From positions 372,001 to 436,000 of the forward strand of contig JAKSGN010000005.1 in NCBI GenBank assembly GCA_024180945.1: 64,000 nt of DNA, read 5' to 3'. The notes below the pieces were generated by a model that had not been told where the DNA came from, made no database searches, and saw only the letters and a program-made list of their open reading frames with translations. This document shows positions 43,505-56,200 of this stretch, in pieces. A program made the translations under genes and the position numbers. The DNA comes from Macrophomina tecta (lineage: Eukaryota > Ascomycota > Dothideomycetes > Botryosphaeriales > Botryosphaeriaceae). Every line of letters starts with the position of its first letter. The stretch's first letter is position 1.

Positions 43505-44274
43505 ATAAGGGCCGAGTGGGCGGAGGGGAACGGGGAGCCTAGAAGGGCGTTTGGCGCATGTTTTCTGCAATTGCTGGGCAATGGGGAGCGTTCTGATATG
43601 CGGCATGACGACGGGTTTACCTTTCTCGATTTGTAAATTACTACATATGCAGACGACCGGTCAGAGGCCGCGCGCGAGGCAAGAAGCCGGGGTCTGGGGA
43701 GCTCCAGGAGCTTCGCAGACGCGAGTGCGCGAACGACGTCAGGGTCTGGAGATACACAGCGCAACAAATCAGCTTGCGAATGCCATTCGACACGTCCCAG
43801 CAGTAAGGCTGATACGGGGCATGAATCAAGCTTTCACGCGTGGATTTTCGTGATGGTGCGGCTCTCCGGATTTTAATTCGGTGGCTGGGCCGCAATGTGA
43901 TCACGGCCCACTATGAGCTGGCGATCTGAGCTCTGTGCGCTCCCAGCCCGCATCCAACCACAACACACCGCGCGCTGCAGCTCTCATTCGCCCTCGGTTG
44001 TCGACCGCATCTCTCACAAGACCGCACACCGAGCCCTTTCCACCGGCGCGCGCGAGCTGAGCCCGTTTCCCGCGACGGCGACTGCGCAAACAACGACCCA
44101 CGGCGACGCGCCCTCACCCAGCACCTGTACCATATCATGACTTACGACTTACGACCTTAGGCCTGATACCCAAAACAGCAACCCAATACCCAGCTCAGAG
44201 TAATTCATTCCATTTCCAACTAGACTGCTGTCGCCACCCCATCACCGCCCCTCCACCGCCCCGCGCGCGCAACC
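43505..44274. other. Intergenic region between CstF-64 and the giant gene
   Basis: This contains the 3' flank of CstF-64 and the promoter and leader of the giant gene. The last 300 bp are C/A-rich without long T tracts. Frames of up to 100 codons have no domain. Confidence 0.55.
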
Positions 44275-47200
44275 ATGTGGAGCAAGATCACCGGCAAAAG
44301 CGACGCCTCGTCGCACGACGGCCGCCGCAAAGAGCATGGCTCTTCGTCGTCGCGCCGTCGCGCGGAGTCGATAGTCTCCTCGGCCACCTCGCGCAACCCT
44401 TCTACCCGCGTCACTGAGGACCGCAGCGACTACCCGCCCACACTCTCTTCCCGCAGCACCAGCTACCCGCCGCCTCCATCGGTCTCGTCAATTGGCTCCT
44501 ATGCCACTGCTCGGGACTACGACCTCAAGTCCGAGCGAACCGCTCCTTCCCGCAGTGGCTTCGATGATGACGACCTTCGCTCGGTGCGCTCGGACAAGCG
44601 CCGCGACGACGACCTGCGCTCCATGCGATCAGACAGACATCGCGACGACGACCTCCGCTCAGAGCGTTCCGAGCGTCGCCGTGACCGCTCCTCCAGTCGC
44701 GATCGCAAGCGAGACCGCAAGGACGGCGATCGCGAACACAAAAAGAAGGAAAAGCGCGATTCAAGGGATGGCAAGGACAAGCGGGACAAGGACAGGGACG
44801 AATCTGGGAAAAAATCCAAGACGCGCACCCGCAGTGGCAGCAAGCTCTCCGAGATCGTCGATGAGCCTGCGCGCTCGAGAGCTGGGGACATTTCCGCCCG
44901 TAGCTCAGGCGCCTTCGATCTTCCAATGGCTAGTCCCGCCGTGCCCCAGTATGCCAACCAATATGGACCTGCAAGCACTCCCCAAACACCCCACGGTTTT
45001 GAGCGCATGGATGCACACGTAGCAAGCCAGTTTCCCGGCCAGAACCCGACAGATTTCTCCAACCCGTATCGCCCGCCCCTCAGTGGCCAAGCGGATAGCG
45101 CTGGCCTTGCTTCCGATTATTACGGTGACCAAGGCCAGTCCGTGCAATATCAGCCGGGAGTCCGCCCCGACCAGCCCAGTGTCATAGTCGGTGCTGAGCC
45201 ACATCTCATGCCTGCCTCTGCCGTGCCAAATCCACCTGCCGAGACAGGTCACGGTGCCGCTTCGGAGTACTTCGCAGCTCCAATCGGCTCGCAGACTCCA
45301 ACCACAAATGGTGACTGGCCTCCCGTCAAGCCACCCAGACCGCAGTCCATGCCAGGCAGCTTTGAGCAAGACCCACCTGCCAAGCCGCCGCGTCCTCACG
45401 AAACCCCCGGAAATATGTCCACAGCTGCAGCTGCAGCTGGAGGAGCGGCTCTGGGCTATGCTTTGGGGCACGACTCGAGTAGCTCATACCACGGCAGCTC
45501 CTCTCACTATACCAATGTCCATCATAGTTCTAGCAGCACTTCATTCTATCAACAAGGCTCGAGCCATCAAGCCGGGGATTCCTACTACGCACCTCCCTCG
45601 ACTGCTGCAACCTCTGCCTACGCCCACACCACGTCTGACCCTGTTCTTCCAGGCTACGCCCAGTCCGCCACCAGCAAGCCCGGCAAACCAGGTAAGCAAT
45701 CCTCCCACTCTAACGCAGGTCTCTACGCAGCGGGTGCGGCTGGTTTGGCGGCTGGCGCCTATGGCCTCCACGAGCATCATCACTCTCATCAACACAACTC
45801 GTTTTCCCCAAATGGCGCACATTACCCTTCGCAACCTCCGTCCTATTCCGGCCTCGGTATGGGCATGCATCACAAGCAAAGAGGTCCGGTGGACAAGCTG
45901 GTGGATTGGTGGAAAGACTACGAAGATGTAAGGAAGATGGAGGAGTACACCGAGTACATTGGTGTCTGTCGGTATTGCTTCGACCCTAATGAACCTCCTT
46001 CTATGGCGCCTCGCAAGCATCACTACCATGCCCATCGCCGCTCAAGCGGATCTCTGCGTCATTCCCGCGTGGACAAGGGCTCTCGTTACGGCTATTCCTC
46101 ATCTGATGATGAGCGCAAGAGCAAGAGTCATTCTTGGGTTGCGAAGGGACTTGCTGGCTACGGTATGGCCAAGGTCGGCAAGGCTCTTTGGTGGCAGAAT
46201 CAGGACTTTGACGATACTTACAGCGCCAAATCTGGTCGTCGACACCGCTCTTCTCGTTCTTCGTTTGGCGCGCGCAGCAGAAGCCGTTCTAGGGACAAGC
46301 GTAGCGTCACCTCTCGCGGCGTTGTCCGCCAACGGAGTAGGTCGAGGGACTCGCGTGTGAGCCGTGACCACACCAGTGACAAGAAGGACTACAAAGTTGT
46401 CCACCGCCATTCGGAATCCCGCTCGCGTTCGCGGGACAGGAAGAGCGGTCTCTTCTCTGCAGCTGCAGGTGCGGCACTTGGTGCATCCATAGCTAGTGCT
46501 TCGAGGCGTCGCAGTAGAAGCCGGTCAAAGTCCCCTCTTCCTGCATATTCCATCCGTAAACATCACACTGAAGGCCCTTCTGGCTCGGCTTCTTTCTTCG
46601 GCGCTGGGGAGAACGAGCACCGTCACAGTTCACGCCAGTCTGTCATCTCTTCGACATCGCGCTACGATGATAAGAGGTCCCACCGTTCGTCGAAGCAGAA
46701 TACTGGTAGTGTTTTCGGCGGTATGTTCTCCTCGACTCCGTCATCCACGGTGCGCCGCAAGAGCCATTCGAAGAAGAACAAGGGGTTTTTCAACTTTGCG
46801 AACTCGTCCGGGTCCTCCACTGACTCTGGGCTCGCCTTCGGCGGCAGCGCATTGTCGCGGAAAAGCAGTACGCTGTCAAGGCACAGTAGCGGGCGTAAGA
46901 AGCGTCGCGACTCCGATGAAAAGCTCAATGCGGCTTTGGTTGGCCTTGGCGCTACTGCTGCCGCGCTGGCTGTTGCGCAAGGCCGTGACAAGCATCATGG
47001 CAAGCGTCAACCTGAGCTAGTTGCCGTGCGCGAGGGCAAAAGGAAACTCCACGGCGCTAGGCATTCAACCGACCGTACCCGCATGCCGGGCTCTTTCGTG
47101 GGCTCTGGTTCCGATGAAGATGAAGGTTGGGAGTCCGCATCTGATGACGAAAGCGATACTGACAGTTTGGACTCCGGCCTTGCCTTTGGGGACTTTGGCC

Positions 47201-50200
47201 CGAGGAGCCGCAAGAGCGTGGAGAGTTTGAGGTCTGATGCCTCCGGCACAAACAAATGGAGTTGGCGATGGGGCAGTAAGAAAGACAAGCAGAAGCGCAA
47301 ATCCCACGATAGTCCGAAGGCCGACGTTGGGCTTGCCGGTGCTAGCCTTCTCGGCGCTGGTATTGGAGCTGCTGCCGCTGATGGCAGAAGCAGTGCTAGC
47401 AGTGTTCCCACGCCACTGCAAACAGTCTACCCCGTCGCGACCTCAGATCCTACCGCCTTTGAGGCAGTTCGTCGCTCGGCTTCAGTTTCCTCCCAGCAGC
47501 AAAGCCAGTACGGACAGCCTATCATTACATCTCGCCCTGAGCCCGTCCCTCTTCAGCAACCTCAACCTGTCATGCCTGTGTCCAACGCTCCAGTGTATAC
47601 CAGTCAGGCTGCATGGGCACCCACTTCGACCTATACAGCTCCTTCGGGTCCTCCAGTTTTCTCCGGCGATGTCAGCAGCAGAGCACCTCCAGTCTCGTTC
47701 CCCGGCCACCCCGGCCATTCTGAGTTCGATGAGAGACCTCCAATGCCACCGCGACGTGCGAACTCCTCGCCCACCCACAGTACCGTGAAGCGCGATCTTG
47801 CCATTGCTGGCGCAGCCGCGGCTGCGACCGCTGGCGTCATCGCCGCGGCGCATACTGGATCTTCCTCTACCTCGAAAAGGAGGACCAGCTCGCCTTCTAT
47901 TGTGAAGAGAGTCGGCTCTCCATCTTCTGTTCGCTTTGATTTGACTGATGATCAGAAGGAAAAAGAGGATAAGGAGAGGCGGAAGGAGCTCAAGCGGAAA
48001 GAAGAGGATAAAGCGGACCGCGAGAGAGAGCGCGAACGCGAACGTGAACGTGACCGTCAAAGGGAACGGGAACGGGAACGCGAACGCGAACTGGAACGTG
48101 AGCGCGAAGTCGAGAGAGAGCGTGAGTACGAAAGACTCCGCCGTGCCGAGGAAGAGCGCCGTATGGAGGAGCGCCGCCAACAAGAGCAAGCTGAACGTGA
48201 AGCTACTGCCAGGCGTGAAGCAGAAGAAGCGCAGGCTCGCGAAAGGGCCAGGCAAGAGGCCGAAGACAAGGCCGACTTGGACCGCGAGACCGAGCGTATT
48301 TTGCGCGAGCGCGCAGAAGCTGCTGAGGCTGCCGCTGCCAGAGAAGTGATTGCTAGGCAAGAGATGGAACGCCGGCGATTGGAGCACGAAGCTGCTACAC
48401 GGGAGCGCGAGAGACTCGAGCGCGAGATCTATGAACATGAGTTCAATCGCAAGCTTCAGGAAGAGGAAGAAGCAAAGCGGCAGCAGGAGCGTGAAGAGAA
48501 GATTGATTATGACATCGAATCACGTCATCGGGAGTTTCGAGAACGAGAACGTGACATCGTTGAGCCTGAAGAGCACTCTTGGAAGGAATCTGCTGTTGCC
48601 GCCGCCGCAGGAGTCGCTGCGGGTGCTGCGATTGCGGGATTGGCACACTCGTCGGACGACAAGCAACACGACGAGAAGCGTTCCAGCAAGATCGAATTTG
48701 ATGATGATCACCTCTACGAGGACGAGATTATGGACCCCAATTACTTCCGAAAGAAGGATGGCAGCCGTGGAGGTAGCCGTGAGCGGGAGGCCGGAATCGC
48801 CCGCAACGCCGCCAAGAAAGTCATCGCGGACATGGAAGAGCGTTGGAAGGAGCCCAAGAGCAAGCAGAGCATGGAAGATTTCTGGGCACCACCTGAGCTT
48901 CGTGATCGCTCACCCTCCAGCAGGGTCGATCATGGCCCTGATGCGGATGTCCAGGTCTACCACTCTCCCTACGTTGTCGTCCAGCCGCCCTACGATCCAG
49001 CCTACAATTTCACTGCCACGAGAGACGGCCATGACCACAAGGCGAACAGGTATGGCAGCGTACCTACCCTCAACCTTATTGAGCCTACTCCTCCGGTCAG
49101 CCTGGCGGGAAGCACGAGAGGTGACCACTCGGGCCCGCCATCTCCCAACATTCAGGCGCAGAAAGACGCTGCAGAGTCTCCCAAGTCCAATGCCGGTGAA
49201 GAGAGGGCCAAGGAGAAGGAGAGGGAGGACAAGCAGCGGAAGAGGACCAGCGTCACCTGGGGTGCCGACGAAACTTTCCATTACGAAGCCCAGACCCCTG
49301 AGAGCTTCCGCGAACATTACATGTCCGAGCAGGATATGAAGAGGCATCTTCCCGAAGATTGGGTCGTCCAGGGCAATCAGTCCTATGCAGAGCACCGGCC
49401 CCAGCAAGGCAGTGATGAGATTATTGTGGAACGGGAATCGCCTCGGTCTGGCACAGAACGTGTGACGTACCGCCATGATGCTCCGCAAGGTAACTGGGGC
49501 TGGGGAACTGCTACCGAATCTCCCGTGGAAGAGATCAAGCGCTTTGAGGATGACGATCGTCCGGTCATCGAATCGACGTCTCCTGAGCACACGCCAACGG
49601 TTATTACCCCTGGTGAGCAAGAAGCCCAGTTCTCTCAATCGCCTTTCTTTGAGGCTGTCCCGAACTTCCAGGCGTTTGACGTCAGCCCTGGAGTGGAGCC
49701 TGAGCGTGGCCAGCATGGTTTTGTTGAAGAACTTGAAGACGAACCTGTCGAGGAAATCATTGCTTCGAAGCCGAAAGAAGCCGAGCCACATATGCCTGGC
49801 GCTTGGGATGATGAGGAGCCACAAAAGGAGGCTGAGGTTTCGTGGGCTGAACCGAAGCTTAGCAAGAAGGAGCAGAGAAGGCGAGAGAAGGCAGCCAAGC
49901 GTGCTAGCCTTGATGCCCAGTCAGAAGCAGCCCGCTTGGCCGAGGACGTCGCTTCATCTACCGGCTCTCTCCGGGACTTGGACAAGGAAATCATTCGTGA
50001 ACCGGAGCCTGTGGCCGAAGAGGCTGCCTGGGAACCACCACTTACCAAGAAGGAGAAGAAGAAGCGCGAGAAGGAAGCCGCTAAGCGTGCTAGTCTGGAA
50101 GCTGAATCCAAGACTGTGGCCGCCGTGGAGGAGCCTGTCGAGTCACCCGAAGCCGAGTGGGAAGCTCCTCTCAGTAAGAAGGACCAGAAGAAACGCGACA

Positions 50201-53200
50201 AAGCTGCAAAGCGTGAAAGCCTGAGCCGGGATGACAGCTCTTCGCTGCCTTCAACTCCGGTCGAAGAACCCAAAGCTGAGGACTTGTGGGAAGATGCCCC
50301 TTCCAGCAAGAAGGACAAGAAGAAAAAGAAAAAGAAGCGGGACAGCATCGACCGTGATCCTCGCGATATTGAGCCTAGCTATGCCTATCCATCCGCGTCC
50401 ACTGAGAAGGACAAGGAGAGCGCTCGCGAAGCCAAGTCCGATTATGGCGTGCCTCCCAGTCGCATGCCCGATGTTTTGGATGATAAGTCTCGTCGTCGCA
50501 GCCTGGATGCAGGTAATTACTCAAGCTCTGCTGCCCCCCTCGGCTTTGCAGCAGCCGCCGGTATTCTTGCTGCTGGGGTATCGGACCCGAGGCGCAAAGA
50601 GGCGGAGACCGAGACCCTTTACTCCGCTACTTCACCTTCCCAGCAGATGCCTCGCGCCCCTTCTCCACCATCATCTTCTGCGCCCTATCCGACCTACGCC
50701 AACGGTGAACACTCCACCGCTTCGTACAACTATCCAGTGGAGCCCCCGGCGCGATCAATTCCAAGCACAGCGTTCCACGATTATGATGAACTTGCCGATG
50801 CGAAGCAACCATCGAAGAAGAACAAGCGTCGAAGCAGACTTGGAAGTAGCCCCAGTCCAGGAAGTCCACTTAGGGCTGAAATCGCTTTCGATGACTACAT
50901 CGGCATGGATGCTGCTGCTGCTGCCGCCGCAGCGGCTACTGCACCTGGTCTCTCTAAACCGTCCCCAGAGATCTATGAGGCTGCAAACGTTCCACTACCG
51001 AAGGATGATTCGCCGCCGTTCTCTCCAACAGGAGACAAGTACTCTAGAAGGAGCTATATCTACGACGAACCCGAAGAGTTCCCGATCACTGCTGGCGTTT
51101 CGTTGCCCACTGATCCGTACGGTTCGCCGCACCCGAGAGACAACTCGATCCGCTCTCCGGAGCGGGACGAGTACCCCGAGCGCGGCTACGCTTGGGAGGA
51201 GGAAGGCGAGCGCAGGAAGCACAGACACCACCGCAGGAGGGAGAGCGAGGACCCCGACACTAAGTCGGTGGCTTCGGATGACCGGGATTCTGAAGGCCGG
51301 AGGAAGCACAGACATCATCGCCGCCGTGAGAGTGAGCGATCGGACAATACGTACGATGACACGAGGTCGACCGTCTCTGAAGGACGCTACGATGAGGATG
51401 GTCACCGCAAACACAAGCACCGTAAGCATCGGTCCACCGGCGATGATGATTCTTCGAAATCTGTTGTGTCCGAATTCCGCGATGATGAAGACGATGAGCG
51501 TAGGAAGCACAAGCATCGTAGGTCGAAACGGGAGAGTGAGATCTTCGACGACTCTCTCCGTGATCGTGATACTCGCTCTGAACCGGGTGATGTTCTTGAC
51601 AGAGAGGATCCTGAGCGGCGCAAGCACAAACGTAGGTCAAAGCGTGAAGGTGATTTTGACGATGCAGCGTCCGTCGTTTCCAGCCCGGCGAAGTATGACG
51701 ACGAGAAAAAGAAAGACAAGGACAAGGAGAAGAAGGGCCTGTTCTCAAGTTTTTTTGGCAAGTCCAAGGAGAGCGTTGCCGAGTCGAGTTCTTCCAAGTC
51801 CCACGACAAATCCCGGGATGACGACGATGGTGAAGAACACAAGCATAGGAGACGCAAGCATCGAAGTTCTACTCATGGGTCTTCGTACGGATCCGATGAC
51901 GACAGTCGCTCTGTGGTCTCAAGCGCGAGCGGCAGACGAGAGAAGAGACACAGCGGTAGCAGAGACGACTCAGGTATGGATTATTCCCGACACTACAAGG
52001 TACATACGACGGCTTCTAAGCAGGCTTCTTCTTTTGCTTCTACTTCTCTTGGTCGGCTTGAAGACGAAAATTTTTCTTCGACCTCTTTTCTTACTGCTTT
52101 TGATGATTCTGCACTCGTTTCTCTCCACACGTCAAACGCCATTGACGACGTGGAAGTACCTATGCTAAATGATCTTGCAACAAAGGACGACATCACGACC
52201 GACGACGCGGCTCGCAGTAGTAGCAAGCGCAACTCCTACCACGGCACCGAGTCTTTTTTAGGGCTTCGGGCAAGAGGTGAACTTGAGCGCCCGTTCCCAC
52301 CTCCCCTGCCCACCATGACCACCGCAAAAATTGAAATCTCGCCCGCTCACCTCGAACACCATGACGAACTCGAGAAAGCCATTCCCATTTTCACTCCACT
52401 GCCTCGCAGCCGCTCAACATCGCCCACTGAAGAGGTACTCGGCGGCACCATGACTGACGAGCATCACCATGACACCAATACTACAATCGCCGCCACACTG
52501 CCTCGCTCTCGCCCCGGCTCCCCAGACGCCACGGCGTCACCTTACCTAGGAAACAGGCAGCGCACGCCGAGCCTGCAGAACATGCGCAAGACCTCGGCCA
52601 CGGCCGTGCCGATCAGTTTCCGCGGCTTCGGCGGCGGCGCGCGAGGAGGGGGAGGCAGCGAGACCGGTAGCCCTGCCTCTTCTACATCGCGACCGGTCAG
52701 CACGACAGCCATCCCCATCCCCTTCCTCGCTCAGCACGGCAGGAGGGCGAGTACAGGTGCGCACAGCGCTACCGTCACTTCTGCGCCACGATCGCCCGTC
52801 TCGCCGGTGCATCATCATCCTGGGTCGATGACAGAGCCGATCGGGACTGTCGCTACACCGCCTCCTGCTCCTCCGTCGTTGTGGCAGAAACAGCATCGGA
52901 AGGCGCCGAGCACGGAGTTCAAGAGCGGCAGTCAGTTCCGACCGCTGTATTTGGTCGAGCGGAACGCTTCAGCGAGACGAGGCAGCAGTAAGGATGGCGA
53001 TGGAGTGCTGGAGGTCGAGGCGCTGCCGGGCTTGCCGGCTAGTCGCAGCCCGTCCGTCGGTGGAGTGGAGAGTGGGAGTAGTGGTGCGGAGGAGGAGTGG
53101 GCAAGTGCGGTTGAGGATGGCGCTGGTGAGGGTGAGGGAGAGGAGACGGGAACGAGTGGTTATGCAAGTGCGGCGGAGGAGGTTGGTGGGGTGAGCGGCG

Positions 53201-56200
53201 GGGGGGAAGAGGGCTTGGGACTGGGCATGATGGGGTTGATGAGGGGTAGTGGCGGCGGGTTGAGGATTGACACCGGGTTGGCGGCGAGTGATGGTGGTGC
53301 ACGGGAGGGCGAGGATTGGTTGGGGAGTCAGCAGAGTACGCCGAGGGCGGGCATTTTTGGCGCACCTGCTACAGCTGCTGCTGCCGCTCCGTCGACTGGC
53401 GTTGATGTTGATGATCATGTGCCGAAAGCGGCGGCGGAGAAGTTGGCGCGCGAGCAGAAGCGTGAGGGGAGTGTGTTCGATGGTGTCCATGCTGCTGCCG
53501 CTGCTGCGGCGGCGTTGGTTGGTGGTGCCGCTGCTACCGGATTGGCTGCAAGGGAGGTCTTCTACAGCCGGGATGAAGAGAAGAAGGGTCTCGGTGATGA
53601 GGTGCATGCTTCTAAAGAGGATGTCGTGCTGCCGATGGCTGTTGAAGAGCCTGGTGACGAGGTCGAGAAGAACACTGAGAACACCGCCCCACATACCGCT
53701 GCCCTGGAGGAGGAGCATCGTACGCTAATCGCGCCGACGGCGGTTGCGGCCGCTCTCGAGGACCCGAAATCTTTCACTCCAGCCACTGCTACTGAAGAAG
53801 ATACCGCAGATCGTGGCATTTCTACTGCGGTTGCTGCGGTCACTGAAGAGGGCCACACGCCAGCTACTGCGCTGATTGAGGATGCGGAGCGAGACCGGTC
53901 AGTGCCAGCGGGTGAACAGGCGGTGCTGCTTCCCGGAGGCAGTGGTGTTGAGGAGGGAAAGGTGGATAGCCCGCCCGCTCCTGTTGCTGAAGGAGTTGAA
54001 CCGTCTGTTTCGCCCGCGATCGAAGAGAAGCCAAGTTCCTTCATTCCACCTGTGCCTGTCGAAGAGGCCAGACCAACGACACCTTCTATGTCAGCTGAGA
54101 CCCCGACAGCCAACATCCTCGACGACTTCATGGCCGGCGAACCCGACAACGATGCCATCGAAGAAGCCCACCTCGCTGCTGAAGCGGACCGCCAACGACA
54201 AGAACAGGAGGCCGCTCTTGCGGAGCCATCTGCGCCTACCCGCCCAACCCTCCTCACCCGTACGTCTTCGAAGAAGAACAAGAAAGCTAAGAAGGCAGCG
54301 AAGCTCGGCACCATCGAGCCGGAAGGAAACGTCGCTTCTGATGCCGCGCAGCTCACGCTCGAACAGGCGAGGGAGGCAAAAAGGAGGGATACCGAAGATG
54401 CTGTAGCGGACTGGTTTGTTGATGACCAGCCTGCTGCTCCTGACACGATTGTCGCATCCCCTGTTCAGGAGGATGAGAAGACTCAGACACAGACTCCTGC
54501 TGTTGCAGAGGTGCCGAGCGTCTTGTTGGCGAGAGAAACGAAGGACCAGAAGAAGAAGGATAAGAAGAGGAAGAAGAGCAGAGGTGGCGGCTCGATCAGT
54601 GAGACGGTCGGCGCCGGTCAATCTCCTGCTGAGACTGAGGAGACGAAGAGGGCCATTGAGGCTCAGCAGAACCTTGTTCGTGAGGAACAGACGAGTTGTG
54701 GTTTGGAGGTGCCCGATGAGAACGCTGCCACAGCTGTTGAAGCGGGGCCTGAATCTGGCCAGCAAGCGGCAGGGGATGAAGTTGTACCTGTGATAGACAA
54801 GGCTGTCGCATCTCAGGTTCTGGAGGGAGAGATGCCTGCTGAGACTGCGGAGGAAACCTTGCTTACGCGCCAGGCTCCTGAAGATCAAGCTGTACCTGCA
54901 GTTGAGGACGCCAACGTCGCTTCGCAGCCTCCCGTGGAGGCAGATGTGCCCACTACCATCACTGGAGAGAAGCCAAAAGGCCAAGAAGATCCTACCACGC
55001 CCATCGTCCTCCCGGAAGCCAACCCGGAAGAGGAGTTCGCACCTGTCGTATCAAGTTCTTCGTCAAAGAAAAAGAAGAAGGGAAAGAAGGGGAAGAAGGG
55101 CAGTACCAGTAGCAGTGGTTTCGCCACGCCTCTCGAGGCTGAGGAGGAGCCTCCAGCTGCTGTCAAGGAAGAGCAGCCTACCTCTACTGAGCCAACCACC
55201 GAACAACAGGCTTCCGGCACCGTTGCAAGGGATGTGCCAGTTATCCCGGTGGTGGACGAGCGGGGGGTGCGTGGGGCGCTGGAGGGTGGCGACGAAAGTG
55301 TCGTCGCTGTCCAGCCAGCTGATGGGGGAAAGGAACTTTTTGGTGACGCTACTACGCAGCTTCCAGTTGAACCGGTATCTGTTGAGTCTAAATCCACGGC
55401 TGTCGTTGAGGCCGATCCGGAAGCGGAGTTCGTGGCTGTCCCAGCAAAGGGTAAGAAAAAGAAGAAGGGAAAGAAGGGACAGAAGAGTGTGAGCGAGAGC
55501 CCGGTTGAGGATGTGCTGGTTCCTGCTGCTGCTCGGGCGTCTGTCGACGAGACGGTCCCACAACAAGCCGAACCCTTGGACTCGCCGAGGGAAGTTTTTC
55601 CTCAGGAAGCAAAAGCGAGGACGGCGGACGACGTGTTTTCCTCGCTTGCCGCAGCTGTGCCTTTGCCAGATGTTGAAGATGACAAGGACTTGGCAGAACT
55701 GCTGGTTGAAGATGAAGTTCCTGAGGTCTCTGATAATGTTCAGCTTTCGTCTAGAACGTTTCCTGAAGAGCCAGTCGTCTCGGTGGTGCATGGGGATGCC
55801 CTTCTTGAGCAATCGACGGTCGAGGAGGATCAGCTCTCTTTTGCTGCAGCAACTCGTCTACCAGATGACGACAGGGATCTCATAAAGCCCCAGATCGACG
55901 AGGCGACCACGGAGTCCCTCACCGCTAACCAGCCTTCGATGGACGCAGTTTCTGAGGAATATGTCCCGGAGGCACAAAAGGAAATCATTCCTGAGCAGCA
56001 GACAGTCACAGAAGATCTGGGCTCCTTCGAAACATCCACGCCTTTACCAAAAGACAGTCGTGAAGTGGCACAATCAGAAACTCGAGAGCTGCCAGATACT
56101 TCGAATCTCGTCGAGAGTCCACAACAAACGGAGTATGCACCGCCCGATGCCGACCCGGAGCCTGATTTCGCCGTAGTGCCTTCGAAGAAGAAGAAGAAGA

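Noticed and set aside
45692..45718. Textbook GTAAGC...CTAACGCAG intron signals in the giant gene
   Set aside because: The segment is 27 bp, too short for the spliceosome, and is in frame and coding.
50231..52168. 645-codon plus-strand frame overlapping the giant gene in another phase
   Set aside because: Its Arg/Ser/Leu-rich translation has no domain, and the continuous giant frame covers the whole interval with coherent repeats.
54091..54984. 297-residue Leu/Arg-rich minus-strand frame and many similar ones opposite 44-64 kb
   Set aside because: They are antisense shadows of the GAG/GAA/CTC-rich codons of the giant gene, with no domains and mutual overlap.
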